Source: Actinomadura opuntiae (GTDB lineage Bacteria > Actinomycetota > Actinomycetes > Streptosporangiales > Streptosporangiaceae). Taken from it: 33,283 nt of DNA. Location of the stretch: NCBI RefSeq assembly GCF_030283205.1, contig NZ_JASNWF010000046.1, positions 1 through 33,283 on the forward strand, in the 5' to 3' direction. A program made the translations under genes and the position numbers. Below, piece by piece: positions 23,194 to 33,029 of this stretch. The notes below the pieces were generated by a model, which had not been told where the DNA came from, did not search any database, and saw only the letters and a list, made by a program, of their open reading frames with translations. Positions within the stretch are counted from its first letter, which is position 1. Every line of letters starts with the position of its first letter.

Positions 23194-23225
23194 GTTGAAT
23201 AGATTTCCAGTTGCATGCATACTCT
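23194..23225 (+). promoter_or_regulatory. Candidate ArgR operators (ARG boxes) upstream of argC
   Basis: TGAATAGATTTCCA at 23196-23209 matches the 14-bp ARG-box core TGAATwwwwATTCA except at three positions (one in the central w block). A weaker site, TGCATGCATACTCT, follows at 23212-23225. The A/T-rich patch is exceptional for this genome and ends 26 bp before argC. ArgR binds paired boxes of this form and represses arginine genes when arginine is plentiful; argR itself lies in the same cluster. Confidence 0.55.
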
Positions 23226-23250
23226 TACTCGCTGCTTCCTGAGGAGGGAC

Positions 23251-24279
23251 ATGGGAATCCGGACGGCGGTCGCCGGCGCCAGCGGGTACGCGGGCGGCGA
23301 GCTGCTGCGCATCCTGGCGGGACATCCAGAGTTCGAGATCGGCGCGCTCACGGCGGGCTCCAACGCGGGCACCGAGCTGGGCGCGCACCAGCCGCATCTG
23401 CGATCCCTGGCCGGGCGCGTCCTGGCCGAGACCACTCCGGACACCCTCGCCGGCCACGACGTCGTGTTCCTGGCCCTGCCGCACGGCCAGTCGGGACCGC
23501 TCGCCGCCGACCTCGGCGACGACGTGCTCGTCGTCGACTGCGGCGCCGACCACCGGCTCACTGACCCGGCCGCCTGGGAGGCCTTCTACGGCTCCCCGCA
23601 CGCCGGCACCTGGCCCTACGGCCTCCCCGAGCTGCCCGGGCAGCGCGACGCGCTGCGCGCCACCAGGCGGATCGCGGTCCCCGGCTGCTACCCGACCGCC
23701 GTCACCCTCGCGCTGTTCCCGGCGTTCGCCGCCGGGCTCGCCGAGCCCGACGTCGTCGTGGTCGCCGCGTCCGGGACCTCGGGCGCCGGCCGGTCGCTCA
23801 AACCGCACCTGCTCGGCAGCGAGGTGATGGGCTCGGTCAGCGCGTACGCCGTCGGCGGCGTCCACCGGCACACCCCCGAGATGACGCAGAACCTCAGCGC
23901 CGTCGCGGGGGAGGAGGTCACCGTCTCCTTCACCCCGACGCTCGCGCCGATGAGCCGCGGCATCCTCGCGACCTGCACGGCCAAGGCCCGCCCCGGCGTC
24001 ACCGCCGCGACGCTGCGCGCCGCCTACGGCGACGCCTACGCCGACGAGCCGTTCGCCGGGCTGCTGCCCGAGGGGCAGTGGCCCGCCACCTCCATGACCC
24101 TCGGCGCGAACACCGCGCTCGTCCAGGTCGCGCTGGACGAGGCCGCCGGCCGGATCGTCGCGGTCGCCGCCGTCGACAACCTCGCCAAGGGCACCGCGGG
24201 CGGCGCGGTCCAGAGCGCCAACCTCGCCCTCGGCCTCCCGGAAGAACTCGGGCTGACCACGATCGGAGTGTCCCCTTGA
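23251..24279 (+). CDS. argC: N-acetyl-gamma-glutamyl-phosphate reductase
   Basis: 342 residues. It reduces N-acetylglutamyl phosphate to the semialdehyde with NADPH, the third step of arginine synthesis. The N-terminal nucleotide fold is AVAGASGYAGGELLRIL (residues 6-22), and the catalytic cysteine is C146 in VPGCYPTAVTLAL. HRHTPEM and the C-terminal NLAKGTAGGAVQSANL are conserved. The ATG at 23251 has GAGGAGGGA directly upstream (23241-23249) and gives the normal N-terminus. The last codons overlap the argJ start by 4 nt. It opens the arg operon behind the ARG-box region. Confidence 0.97.
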   Translation: MGIRTAVAGASGYAGGELLRILAGHPEFEIGALTAGSNAGTELGAHQPHLRSLAGRVLAETTPDTLAGHDVVFLALPHGQSGPLAADLGDDVLVVDCGADHRLTDPAAWEAFYGSPHAGTWPYGLPELPGQRDALRATRRIAVPGCYPTAVTLALFPAFAAGLAEPDVVVVAASGTSGAGRSLKPHLLGSEVMGSVSAYAVGGVHRHTPEMTQNLSAVAGEEVTVSFTPTLAPMSRGILATCTAKARPGVTAATLRAAYGDAYADEPFAGLLPEGQWPATSMTLGANTALVQVALDEAAGRIVAVAAVDNLAKGTAGGAVQSANLALGLPEELGLTTIGVSP

Positions 24280-25433
24280 GCGTCACCGCCCCCCGCGGTT
24301 TCCGCGCCGCCGGCGTCGTCGCCGGGCTGAAGGACAGCGGCACCCGCGACCTGGCCCTCGTCGTCAACGACGGGCCGTCCCGCGCCGCCGCCGCCGTCTT
24401 CACCCGCAACCGCGTCAAGGCCGCGCCCGTCCTGTGGTCGGAGCAGGTCCTCAAGGGCGGCCGCGTCCGCGCGGTCGTGCTGAACTCCGGCGGAGCCAAC
24501 GCCTGCACCGGCGCACCCGGCTTCCAGGACGCCCACGCCACCGCGGAGAAGGCCGCCGAGCTGCTGGCCGACTCCGCCGGCGAGATCGCGGTCTGCTCCA
24601 CCGGCCTGATCGGCGAGCGGCTGCCGATGGACGCGCTGCTGCCCGGCGTGGACAAGGCCGTCGCGGAGCTGTCGCGCGGCGACGGCGGCCTCGCCGCCGC
24701 CGACGCGATCCGCACCACCGACACCGTCGGGAAGATCTCCTTCCGGCAGGGCGACGGCGGCTACATGATCGGCGCGATGGCGAAGGGCGCGGGCATGCTC
24801 GCCCCGTCCCTGGCCACCATGCTCTGCGTGATCACCACCGACGCCGACCTGCCCGCCGACGCGCTGGACCGGTCGCTGCGCGCCGCGACCCGCGTCACCT
24901 TCGACCGGCTCGACTCCGACGGCTGCATGTCGACCAACGACACCGTCCTGCTGATGGCGTCCGGCGCGACCGGCACCGTCCCCGGCGAGGAGGAGTTCAC
25001 CGCGCTGCTCACCGAGGTCTGCGCCGACCTGACCCGGCAGCTCCTCGTGGACGCCGAGGGCTCCTCCAAGGCCATCGCGATCGAGGTCGTCGGCGCCGCG
25101 TCCGAGGACGACGCCGTCACCGTGGCCCGGTCCATCGCCCGCAACAACCTGCTCAAGTGCGCCGTCCACGGCGAGGACCCCAACTGGGGCCGGGTGCTGT
25201 CGGCGATCGGCACCACCGACGCGGTGTTCGAGCCCGACCAGCTCAACGTCGCCATCAACGGCGTCTGGGTGTGCCGCAACGGCTCGTTCGGCGACGACCG
25301 CGACAAGGTCGACATGCGCCCCCGCGACGTCACGATCACCGCCGACCTGTCGGCCGGCCCGCACAGCGCGACCGTCTGGACGAGCGACCTGACCGCCGAC
25401 TACGTCCACGAGAACTCGGCGTACTCGACATGA
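24276..25433 (+). CDS. argJ: Glutamate N-acetyltransferase / amino-acid acetyltransferase ArgJ
   Basis: 385 residues. It transfers acetyl from N-acetylornithine to glutamate and, in bifunctional forms, uses acetyl-CoA. The precursor cleaves itself before the conserved Thr, here T181 in the APSLATMLCVITTDA segment, to give two chains. LNSGGANACTG, CSTGLIGERLPM and EDPNWGRVLSAIG are also present. The start is the TTG at 24276, which overlaps the argC stop (TTGA) and has GGAG at 24265-24268; there is no ATG or GTG in a better position. The stop overlaps argB by 4 nt. Whether it is bifunctional cannot be judged, but no argA gene is present in the window. Confidence 0.96.
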   Translation: MSVTAPRGFRAAGVVAGLKDSGTRDLALVVNDGPSRAAAAVFTRNRVKAAPVLWSEQVLKGGRVRAVVLNSGGANACTGAPGFQDAHATAEKAAELLADSAGEIAVCSTGLIGERLPMDALLPGVDKAVAELSRGDGGLAAADAIRTTDTVGKISFRQGDGGYMIGAMAKGAGMLAPSLATMLCVITTDADLPADALDRSLRAATRVTFDRLDSDGCMSTNDTVLLMASGATGTVPGEEEFTALLTEVCADLTRQLLVDAEGSSKAIAIEVVGAASEDDAVTVARSIARNNLLKCAVHGEDPNWGRVLSAIGTTDAVFEPDQLNVAINGVWVCRNGSFGDDRDKVDMRPRDVTITADLSAGPHSATVWTSDLTADYVHENSAYST

Positions 25434-26371
25434 GCGCGATCACGAGCGGCGCCCAGATGCGCAAGAACCGCGCGGGCGTCATGGGCAAGGCGGAGACGCT
25501 GATCAAGGCGCTGCCGTGGCTGGAGCGCTTCCACGGCACGACCGTCGTCATCAAGTACGGCGGGCACGCGATGTCCGACGAGGCGCTGCGGCACCAGTTC
25601 GCCGAGGACATCGTGTTCCTGCGCTACGCCGGGCTGAAGCCGGTCATCGTGCACGGCGGCGGCCCGCAGATCAACGCGGCGCTGGAGCGCAACGGGATCG
25701 ACTCGACCTTCACCGCCGGCCTGCGGGTCACCACCCCCGAGGCGATGGAGGTCGTCCGGATGGTGCTGACCGGCCAGGTGCAGCGCGACGTCGTCGGGCT
25801 GATCAACCGGCACGGGCCGTTCGCCGTCGGCATGTCCGGCGAGGACGCGAACCTGTTCACCGCCGAGCGCAAGCACGCCGTCGTGGACGGCGCGCGCGTC
25901 GACATCGGCCAGGTCGGCGAGATCGTCGAGGTGGAGGTCGGCGCCGTCCGGGCGCTGCTGGACGACGGACGCGTGCCGGTCGTGTCGAGTATCGCGCGCG
26001 GCGACGACGGCGAGGTGTACAACGTCAATGCCGACACGGCCGCGGCGGCGCTCGCGGTCGCGCTGGACGCGGCGAAGCTGGTCGTGCTCACCGACGTGGA
26101 GGGCCTGTACGCCGACTGGCCCGACAGCGACGACGTGATCGACCGGCTGACCACCGACGAGCTGGCCGCGCTGCTGCCGGACCTGTCCGCCGGGATGGTG
26201 CCGAAGATGGAGGCGTGCCTGGCCGCCGTGCGCGGCGGCGTCCCGCAGGCGCACGTCCTGGACGGGCGGGTCCCGCACTCGCTGCTGCTGGAGATCTTCA
26301 CCGACGAAGGGATCGGAACGATGGTGCTGCCGAGCCTCCCCGGCGGACCGGTGACGGAGGACCCCAGATGA
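25430..26371 (+). CDS. argB: Acetylglutamate kinase
   Basis: 313 residues. It phosphorylates N-acetylglutamate, the controlled step of the pathway. The kinase core starts with TTVVIKYGGHAM (about 43-54), followed by PVIVHGGGPQINAALE and VYNVNADTAAAALA, and the C-terminal SAGMVPKMEACLAAV. About 25-30 residues before the core form the extra N-terminal helix seen in arginine-inhibited hexameric enzymes, so feedback inhibition by arginine is likely (inference). ATGA overlaps join it to argJ upstream and argD downstream. Confidence 0.97.
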   Translation: MSAITSGAQMRKNRAGVMGKAETLIKALPWLERFHGTTVVIKYGGHAMSDEALRHQFAEDIVFLRYAGLKPVIVHGGGPQINAALERNGIDSTFTAGLRVTTPEAMEVVRMVLTGQVQRDVVGLINRHGPFAVGMSGEDANLFTAERKHAVVDGARVDIGQVGEIVEVEVGAVRALLDDGRVPVVSSIARGDDGEVYNVNADTAAAALAVALDAAKLVVLTDVEGLYADWPDSDDVIDRLTTDELAALLPDLSAGMVPKMEACLAAVRGGVPQAHVLDGRVPHSLLLEIFTDEGIGTMVLPSLPGGPVTEDPR

Positions 26372-27585
26372 CGCGGGCGGCAGGGAGCGGCGACGATCTG
26401 CGGGCGCGGTTCGAGGCCGCGTTCATGCCGAACTACGGTGTCCCGCCGGTGCCGCTGGTGCGCGGCGAGGGCTGCCGGGTGTGGGACGCCGACGGCCGCG
26501 AGTACCTCGACCTGATCGGCGGTATCGCGGTCAGCTCCCTCGGGCACGCCCACCCGGTGCTCGTCGAGGCGGTGTCGAAGCAGGCCGCGACCATCGCGCA
26601 CACCTCGAACCTGTTCCTGAACGAGCCGGAGGTGCTGCTGGCCGAGCGGCTGCGGGAGCTGCTCGGCGGCGACGGCCGGGTGTTCCTGGCCAACAGCGGC
26701 ACCGAGGCCAACGAGGCCGCGCTCAAGCTCGCCATCAAGTACGGCAAGGCGAACGGCCGGACGTACTTCGTCGCGACCGAGAACGGCTTCCACGGCCGCA
26801 GCATGGGCGCGCTGTCGCTGACCGGGAAGAAGGCGATCCGGGAGCCGTTCGGGCCGTTCGCGATCGACGTCCGGTTCGTCCCCTATGGTGACGCGGACGC
26901 GCTCAAGGCCGCCGTGGACGAGCGGTGCGCCGCCGTCTTCCTGGAGCCCACGCAGGGCGAAGCGGGTGTCGTGCCCCCGCCGCACGGCTACTTCACCGCC
27001 GCCCGCGAGATCTGCGACGCCACCGGTGCGCTGTTCGTCGCCGACGAGATCCAGTCCGCCATCGGCAGGACCGGAGCCTGGTTCGCGTTCCAGCACGAGA
27101 ACGCCAAGCCGGACGTCCTCACCCTGGCCAAGGGGCTCGGCGGCGGCATGCCGATCGGCGCGTGCATCGGGTTCGGCCCGCACGGCGAGATCTTCGCCAA
27201 GGGCGACCACGGCAGCACGTTCGGCGGCAACCCGGTCAGCGCCGCCGCCGCTCTCGCCGTCCTGGCCACCATCGAGAAGGACGGCCTGCTCGCCAACGCC
27301 GCCGAGGTCGGGGAGATCCTCGCGTCCGGCATCGAGGCGATCGACCACCCGCTGCTCGAGGGCGTCCGCGGCCGAGGACTGTGGCGCGCCGCCGTCCTCA
27401 CCGGACCGCACGCACCCGCCGTCGAGGCCGCCGCCCGCGACGCCGGGTTCCTCATCAACGCCCTGCAGCCCGACGCGCTGCGGCTCGCCCCGCCGCTCAC
27501 CCTCACCGGCGAGCAGGCCCGCTCGTTCACCGCCGCGTTCCCCGCGATCCTCGACACCGCCGCGTCCGCCCTGAAGGAGAGCTGA
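26368..27585 (+). CDS. argD: Acetylornithine aminotransferase
   Basis: 405 residues, a class III PLP aminotransferase that converts N-acetylglutamate semialdehyde to N-acetylornithine. NSGTEANEAALKLA (about 110-123) binds the cofactor phosphate, FLEPTQGEAGV and FVADEIQSAIGRTG surround the ring, and K255 in TLAKGLGGG is the Schiff-base lysine. HGSTFGGNPVSAAAA follows. GGAGG at 26356-26360 precedes the ATG, which overlaps the argB stop. argF starts 3 nt after the stop. Confidence 0.96.
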   Translation: MTRAAGSGDDLRARFEAAFMPNYGVPPVPLVRGEGCRVWDADGREYLDLIGGIAVSSLGHAHPVLVEAVSKQAATIAHTSNLFLNEPEVLLAERLRELLGGDGRVFLANSGTEANEAALKLAIKYGKANGRTYFVATENGFHGRSMGALSLTGKKAIREPFGPFAIDVRFVPYGDADALKAAVDERCAAVFLEPTQGEAGVVPPPHGYFTAAREICDATGALFVADEIQSAIGRTGAWFAFQHENAKPDVLTLAKGLGGGMPIGACIGFGPHGEIFAKGDHGSTFGGNPVSAAAALAVLATIEKDGLLANAAEVGEILASGIEAIDHPLLEGVRGRGLWRAAVLTGPHAPAVEAAARDAGFLINALQPDALRLAPPLTLTGEQARSFTAAFPAILDTAASALKES

Positions 27586-27588
27586 CCC

Positions 27589-28515
27589 ATGACCGGCACC
27601 GTCCGGCATTTCCTGCGCGACGACGACCTCGCGCCCGCCGAGCAGGCCGAGGTCCTCGACCTCGCCGCGAAGGTGAAGAAGGACCGGTTCGCCCACCGGC
27701 CGCTGGAGGGCCCGCGGTCGGTCGCGGTGCTGTTCGACAAGCCGTCCACCCGGACCCGGCTGTCGTTCGCGGCCGGCATCGCCGAACTCGGCGGCAACGC
27801 CCTGGTCATGGACGCCGGCACCAGCCAGCTCGGCCGCGGCGAGACCATCGCCGACACCGCCCGCGTGCTGGAACGCCAGGTCGCCGCGATCGTCTGGCGG
27901 ACCGCCGGGCAGGAGCGCATCGACGAGATGGCCGCCGGCACGGCCGTCCCGGTCGTCAACGCCCTCACCGACGAGTTCCACCCCTGCCAGATCCTCGCCG
28001 ACCTGCAGACCGTCCGGGAGGCCAAGGGCGGGCTCGCCGGCGCCACCCTCGCCTACTTCGGCGACGGCGCCAACAACATGGCCCACTCCTACCTGCTCGG
28101 CTGCGCCACCGCCGGCATGCACGTCCGCGTCGCCGCACCGCCGTCCCTGCCGCCCGACCCCGCGGTCGTGGCGCGCGCCACCGAGATCGCCGCCGCCACC
28201 GGCGGCTCGGTCACCGTCACCGGCGACGCCGCGCAGGCCGCCGCCGGAGCCGACGTCCTCGCCACCGACACCTGGGTGTCGATGGGGGAGGAGGGCAAGG
28301 ACACCTCGCTCTACGAGCCCTACGCGGTGAACGAGGACCTGCTCGCCCGCGCCGACGGCGAGGCGATCGTCCTGCACTGCCTGCCCGCCTACCGCGGCAA
28401 GGAGATCTCCGCCGCCGTCCTCGACGGCCCGCGCAGCCGCGTGTGGGACGAGGCGGAGAACCGGCTCCACGCCCAGAAGGCGCTGCTGGTCTGGCTGCTG
28501 GAGCGATCCCGGTGA
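27589..28515 (+). CDS. argF: Ornithine carbamoyltransferase
   Basis: 308 residues. It joins carbamoyl phosphate and ornithine to citrulline. The carbamoyl-phosphate site KPSTRTRLSFAAGI (about 50-63), DEFHPCQILAD (about 127-137), the ornithine-loop segment DTWVSMGEE and HCLPAYRGKEI (about 264-274) are all intact. AAGGAGA at 27574-27580 precedes the ATG. The stop overlaps the argR GTG by 4 nt. Confidence 0.97.
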   Translation: MTGTVRHFLRDDDLAPAEQAEVLDLAAKVKKDRFAHRPLEGPRSVAVLFDKPSTRTRLSFAAGIAELGGNALVMDAGTSQLGRGETIADTARVLERQVAAIVWRTAGQERIDEMAAGTAVPVVNALTDEFHPCQILADLQTVREAKGGLAGATLAYFGDGANNMAHSYLLGCATAGMHVRVAAPPSLPPDPAVVARATEIAAATGGSVTVTGDAAQAAAGADVLATDTWVSMGEEGKDTSLYEPYAVNEDLLARADGEAIVLHCLPAYRGKEISAAVLDGPRSRVWDEAENRLHAQKALLVWLLERSR

Positions 28516-29027
28516 CGACCCCGATGACCAAGACCGCCCGCCAGTCCCGGGTGATCGACCTGCTGACCCGCCACCCCGTCCACTCGCAGGGCGAGCTCGC
28601 CAAGCTCCTGCAGGACGCCGGCGTCGACGTCACCCAGGCCACGCTCTCCCGCGACCTCGTCGAGATCGGCGCGGTGAAGCTGCGCGCCGACGACGGCAGC
28701 CTGATCTACGCCGTCCCCGGCGAGGGCGGCGAGCGGATCCGCCGGGCCCGCACCGGCGCCGCCGAGACCTTCGCCGGACGGCTCTCCCGGATCGCCGCGG
28801 AACTGCTGGTCTCCGCGGAGGCGTCGGCGAACCTGGTCATCGTCCGCACCCCGCCGGGCGCCGCCCAGTACCTGGCCTCGGCGATCGACCACGCCGAATG
28901 GTCGACGATCCTCGGCACCGTCGCGGGCGACGACTCCATCCTCGTCATCGCCCGCGACCCGAACGGCGGCGAGGACGTCGCCGAGGCGCTCATCGGGCTG
29001 ACCGCCGGCCGCGAACGGCGAGGCTAG
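28512..29027 (+). CDS. argR: Arginine repressor ArgR
   Basis: 171 residues from the GTG at 28512. The N-terminal winged helix (about 8-75) has SQGELAKLLQDAGVDVTQATLSRDL, whose last helix contacts the ARG box. The C-terminal oligomerisation and arginine-binding domain has the GTVAGDDSILVIARD motif (about 137-151). ArgR hexamers with arginine repress the arg genes. GGAG at 28500-28503 lies 8 nt before the GTG; the ATG at 28524 is a less supported alternative. Being inside the operon it regulates, it should also be self-controlled through the boxes upstream of argC. Confidence 0.95.
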   Translation: MTTPMTKTARQSRVIDLLTRHPVHSQGELAKLLQDAGVDVTQATLSRDLVEIGAVKLRADDGSLIYAVPGEGGERIRRARTGAAETFAGRLSRIAAELLVSAEASANLVIVRTPPGAAQYLASAIDHAEWSTILGTVAGDDSILVIARDPNGGEDVAEALIGLTAGRERRG

Positions 29028-29157
29028 GGCGCCGCGCGCCCGAGAACCCGGAACGGACCGCCCAGCCCGGCTCGCGGGCGCCGGACGCGCACCGCCGCGC
29101 CCGGCATGGTGGGATGGCAGGACACGAACGTACAGCGGTGGGAAGAAGAGGATTTCC

Positions 29158-30570
<1,413 letters not shown>

Positions 30571-30577
30571 CCGCCGC

Positions 30578-30609
30578 GCGACCGCCCCGCCCGCCCGCGG
30601 GGCGGTCGC
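30578..30609 (+). terminator. Terminator hairpin after argH
   Basis: GCGACCGCCCCGC (30578-30590) and GCGGGGCGGTCGC (30597-30609) form a perfect 13-bp stem with a CCGCCC loop. No T tract follows. Confidence 0.65.
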
Positions 30610-30673
30610 CCCGGTCCCGGCCGCCCCCTAGGCTGGTCGACCGGCGGACCACCCCCTAGACCACGGTGAGGCG

Positions 30674-31309
30674 ATGGACGGAGCGCTGCTGCCACGGGAC
30701 TTCTTCGACCGGCCGGTGGACGAGGTGGCGCCCGCGCTGCTCGGACACGTGATCACGCATCGCACCGCCGAGGGCGAGGTCGCCGCGCGGCTCACCGAGG
30801 TCGAGGCCTACGCGGGCCCCCTGGACCCCGCGTCCCACGCCTACCGCGGCAAGACGCAGCGCAACGCGGTCATGTTCGGGCCGCCCGGGCACGTCTACGT
30901 CTACTTCACCTACGGCATGCACTTCTGCATGAACCTGGTGTGCGGGCCGGAGGGGACGTCCTCGGCGGTGCTGCTGCGTGCCGGGGAGATCATCGCGGGG
31001 GAGGAGATCGCCCGGGCGCGGCGCCCGAAGTCGTCCGTCCGCGACCTGGCCCGCGGCCCCGCCCGGCTGTGCCAGGCCCTCGGCATCGTCCGCGACCAGA
31101 ACGGCCTGGACGTGTGCACCCCCGGTGGTGAGATGACCATCCTGCGGGGCGAGCCCGCCGACCCCGCGCTGATCCGCAGCGGCCCGCGGACCGGCGTCAA
31201 CGGCGCCAAGGAGGTGCCGTGGCGGTTCTACATCGACGGCGACCCGACCGTGTCGCCGTACCGCGCGCACGTCCCGCGCGTCCGCGGGAAGGCCGCCGGC
31301 CGGGCCTGA
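30674..31309 (+). CDS. 3-methyladenine DNA glycosylase (AAG/MPG family)
   Basis: 211 residues, the normal length of bacterial AAG-type enzymes, which remove alkylated purines such as 3-methyladenine in base excision repair. The core is RLTEVEAYAGPLDPASHAYRG-type sequence around residues 39-58, with the likely catalytic Glu in EVEAY, followed by RNAVMFGPPGHVYVYFTYGMHFCMNLV and RGPARLCQALGI. The ATG at 30674 has GGTGAGG just upstream (30665-30670). A TAGGCT hexamer at 30629-30634 may be its -10. It sits between argH and tyrS with separate signals and has no clear functional link to either. Confidence 0.93.
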   Translation: MDGALLPRDFFDRPVDEVAPALLGHVITHRTAEGEVAARLTEVEAYAGPLDPASHAYRGKTQRNAVMFGPPGHVYVYFTYGMHFCMNLVCGPEGTSSAVLLRAGEIIAGEEIARARRPKSSVRDLARGPARLCQALGIVRDQNGLDVCTPGGEMTILRGEPADPALIRSGPRTGVNGAKEVPWRFYIDGDPTVSPYRAHVPRVRGKAAGRA

Positions 31310-31393
31310 CCTCCGAATATCGTTGGCGTGGGCTTCCGCCCATCGGGCAGTCTGGTGAAAGAGCCGGACGGCAAGGCTGAGACGAGGGAGAAC

Positions 31394-32671
31394 GTGACCG
31401 ACATCCTGGATGACCTCGCGTGGCGCGATCTGATCGCGCAGTCCACCGATCTGGACGAGATGCGGGCGCAGCTCGCCGCGGGGCCGGTCACGCTGTATTG
31501 CGGGTTCGACCCGACGGCGCCCTCGCTGCACCTCGGCAACCTCATCCAGATCCTCATCCTGCGGCGCTTCCAGCAGGCGGGGCATCGTCCCCTCGGCCTC
31601 GTCGGCGGCGCCACCGGCCTCATCGGCGACCCGAGCGGCAAAAGCGCCGAACGCGTGCTGAACTCCGAGGAGACCGTCGCCGGCTGGGTCGAGCGGATCC
31701 GCGGCCAGGTGTCGCGGTTCCTCGACTTCGACGACGGCCCGACCGGCGCCACCATGGTCAGCAACCTCGACTGGACCGGCCCCATGTCGGCCATCGAGTT
31801 CCTGCGCGACATCGGCAAGCACTTCCCGGTCAACCGGATGCTCGCCCGCGAGACCGTGAAGGCCCGCCTGGACACCACCGGGATGAGCTACACCGAGTTC
31901 AGCTACGTGCTCCTGCAGTCCATGGACTTCCTGGAGCTGTACCGCCGGTACGGATGCGTGCTGCAGACGGGCGGCAGCGACCAGTGGGGCAACCTCACCG
32001 CCGGCGTCGACCTGATCCGCCGCGTCGAGGGCGGCACCACGCACGCGCTGACGACACCGCTGCTCACCAAGGCGGACGGGACGAAGTTCGGCAAGACCGC
32101 CGGCGGCGAGACGTACTGGCTCGACCCCGAGCTGACCTCGCCGTACGCGTTCTACCAGTTCTGGATCAACGCCGACGACCGCGACGTGGAGAAGTTCCTC
32201 AAGGTCTTCAGCTTCCGCTCCCGCGAGGAGATCGAGGACCTGGTCAAGCAGGGCGCCGACCGGCCCGCGGCGCGCGTGCCGCAGCGCGCCCTCGCCGAGG
32301 AGATGACGACTCTCGTCCACGGCGCGGACGAGACCGCCGCGGTCGTGGCCGCCTCCAAGGCCCTGTTCGGGCAGGGCGCGCTGGAGGAGCTGGACGAACG
32401 CACCCTGAGGTCGGCGCTGGCGGAGGTCCCCCGCACGGAGATCCCGCCCGGGGAGCTGCCGCCCGTGGTGGACCTACTGGCGGCGTCGGGCCTGTGCAAG
32501 AGCAAGTCCGAGGCCAGGCGCACGATCGCCCAGGGCGGCGTGTACCTGAACAACGCCAAGGTCGAGTCGGAGGACGCCGCCCCGGCGCCGGACGACCTGC
32601 TGCACGGTCGCTTCCTCGTCCTGCGGCGGGGCAAGCGCAACGTCGGCGGCGTCGAGGTGACCGCGTCCTGA
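31394..32671 (+). CDS. tyrS: Tyrosine--tRNA ligase
   Basis: 425 residues. A class I synthetase that charges tRNA-Tyr. The HIGH-type motif is H46-L-G-N in PSLHLGNL; the KMSKS-type motif is K231-F-G-K-T235. YTEFSYVLLQSMDF and TGGSDQWGN line the tyrosine site. The C-terminal S4-like domain (about 355-425, KSKSEARRTIAQGGVYLNN) contacts tRNA. The GTG at 31394, preceded by GAGGGAG at 31384-31390, gives the conserved start MTDILDDLAWRDLIAQSTDL; the upstream in-frame GTG at 31328 would add 22 unlikely residues. No T-box-like leader was seen. A terminator separates it from the rRNA promoters. Confidence 0.97.
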   Translation: MTDILDDLAWRDLIAQSTDLDEMRAQLAAGPVTLYCGFDPTAPSLHLGNLIQILILRRFQQAGHRPLGLVGGATGLIGDPSGKSAERVLNSEETVAGWVERIRGQVSRFLDFDDGPTGATMVSNLDWTGPMSAIEFLRDIGKHFPVNRMLARETVKARLDTTGMSYTEFSYVLLQSMDFLELYRRYGCVLQTGGSDQWGNLTAGVDLIRRVEGGTTHALTTPLLTKADGTKFGKTAGGETYWLDPELTSPYAFYQFWINADDRDVEKFLKVFSFRSREEIEDLVKQGADRPAARVPQRALAEEMTTLVHGADETAAVVAASKALFGQGALEELDERTLRSALAEVPRTEIPPGELPPVVDLLAASGLCKSKSEARRTIAQGGVYLNNAKVESEDAAPAPDDLLHGRFLVLRRGKRNVGGVEVTAS

Positions 32672-32682
32672 ACCGCACGCGG

Positions 32683-32718
32683 CGAGCGCCCGTCCGGACC
32701 TCTCCGGGCGGGCGCTCG
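32683..32718 (+). terminator. Terminator hairpin after tyrS
   Basis: CGAGCGCCCGTCCGGA (32683-32698) pairs with TCCGGGCGGGCGCTCG (32703-32718), a 16-bp stem with one U-G pair and a CCTC loop. It isolates tyrS from the rRNA promoters. Confidence 0.75.
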
Positions 32719-32840
32719 TCATGTCCGGGGAAAACTTCGGTAGACACACGTCACAGTGCGGTCACGAGGAGCCACAACTGGGCCGGTCTGAGACCAGGAA
32801 ACGCCTTCTGACCTGCTTAAACGTGGCCTGGGCGATCGAT

Positions 32841-32869
32841 TTGACGGTCCTGTCGCGGGGACCTAATGT
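32841..32869 (+). promoter_or_regulatory. rRNA operon promoter P1 candidate
   Basis: TTGACG (32841-32846), 17 bp, TAATGT (32864-32869). Near-consensus spacing and sequence, with no other gene between it and the rRNA leader. Confidence 0.7.
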
Positions 32870-32943
32870 TCTACACGCCCCACGGGGGAGCGGGACGCTT
32901 GACACGGCGGCCGGCCCCGGGGGAACCCTCCCCAGACCGGCTG

Positions 32944-32961
32944 GAACGGACGTGTCCGTTC
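32944..32961. repeat. Inverted repeat between rRNA promoters
   Basis: GAACGGAC (32944-32951) and GTCCGTTC (32954-32961) are exact reverse complements around GT, 34 bp upstream of the main -35 box. It may be a protein site, or a small hairpin in transcripts from the upstream promoter. Confidence 0.6.
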
Positions 32962-32995
32962 TAAAAGGGACGTCGAGGGCCGAACCGCCCATAGT

Positions 32996-33023
32996 TTGAC
33001 AAAGCGGGCGGATCGGGTAGGAT
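32996..33023 (+). promoter_or_regulatory. rRNA operon main promoter candidate
   Basis: TTGACA (32996-33001), 16 bp, TAGGAT (33018-33023): the strongest promoter match in the window, placed as expected about 60 nt before the antitermination element. Confidence 0.8.
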
Positions 33024-33029
33024 CGAAGG

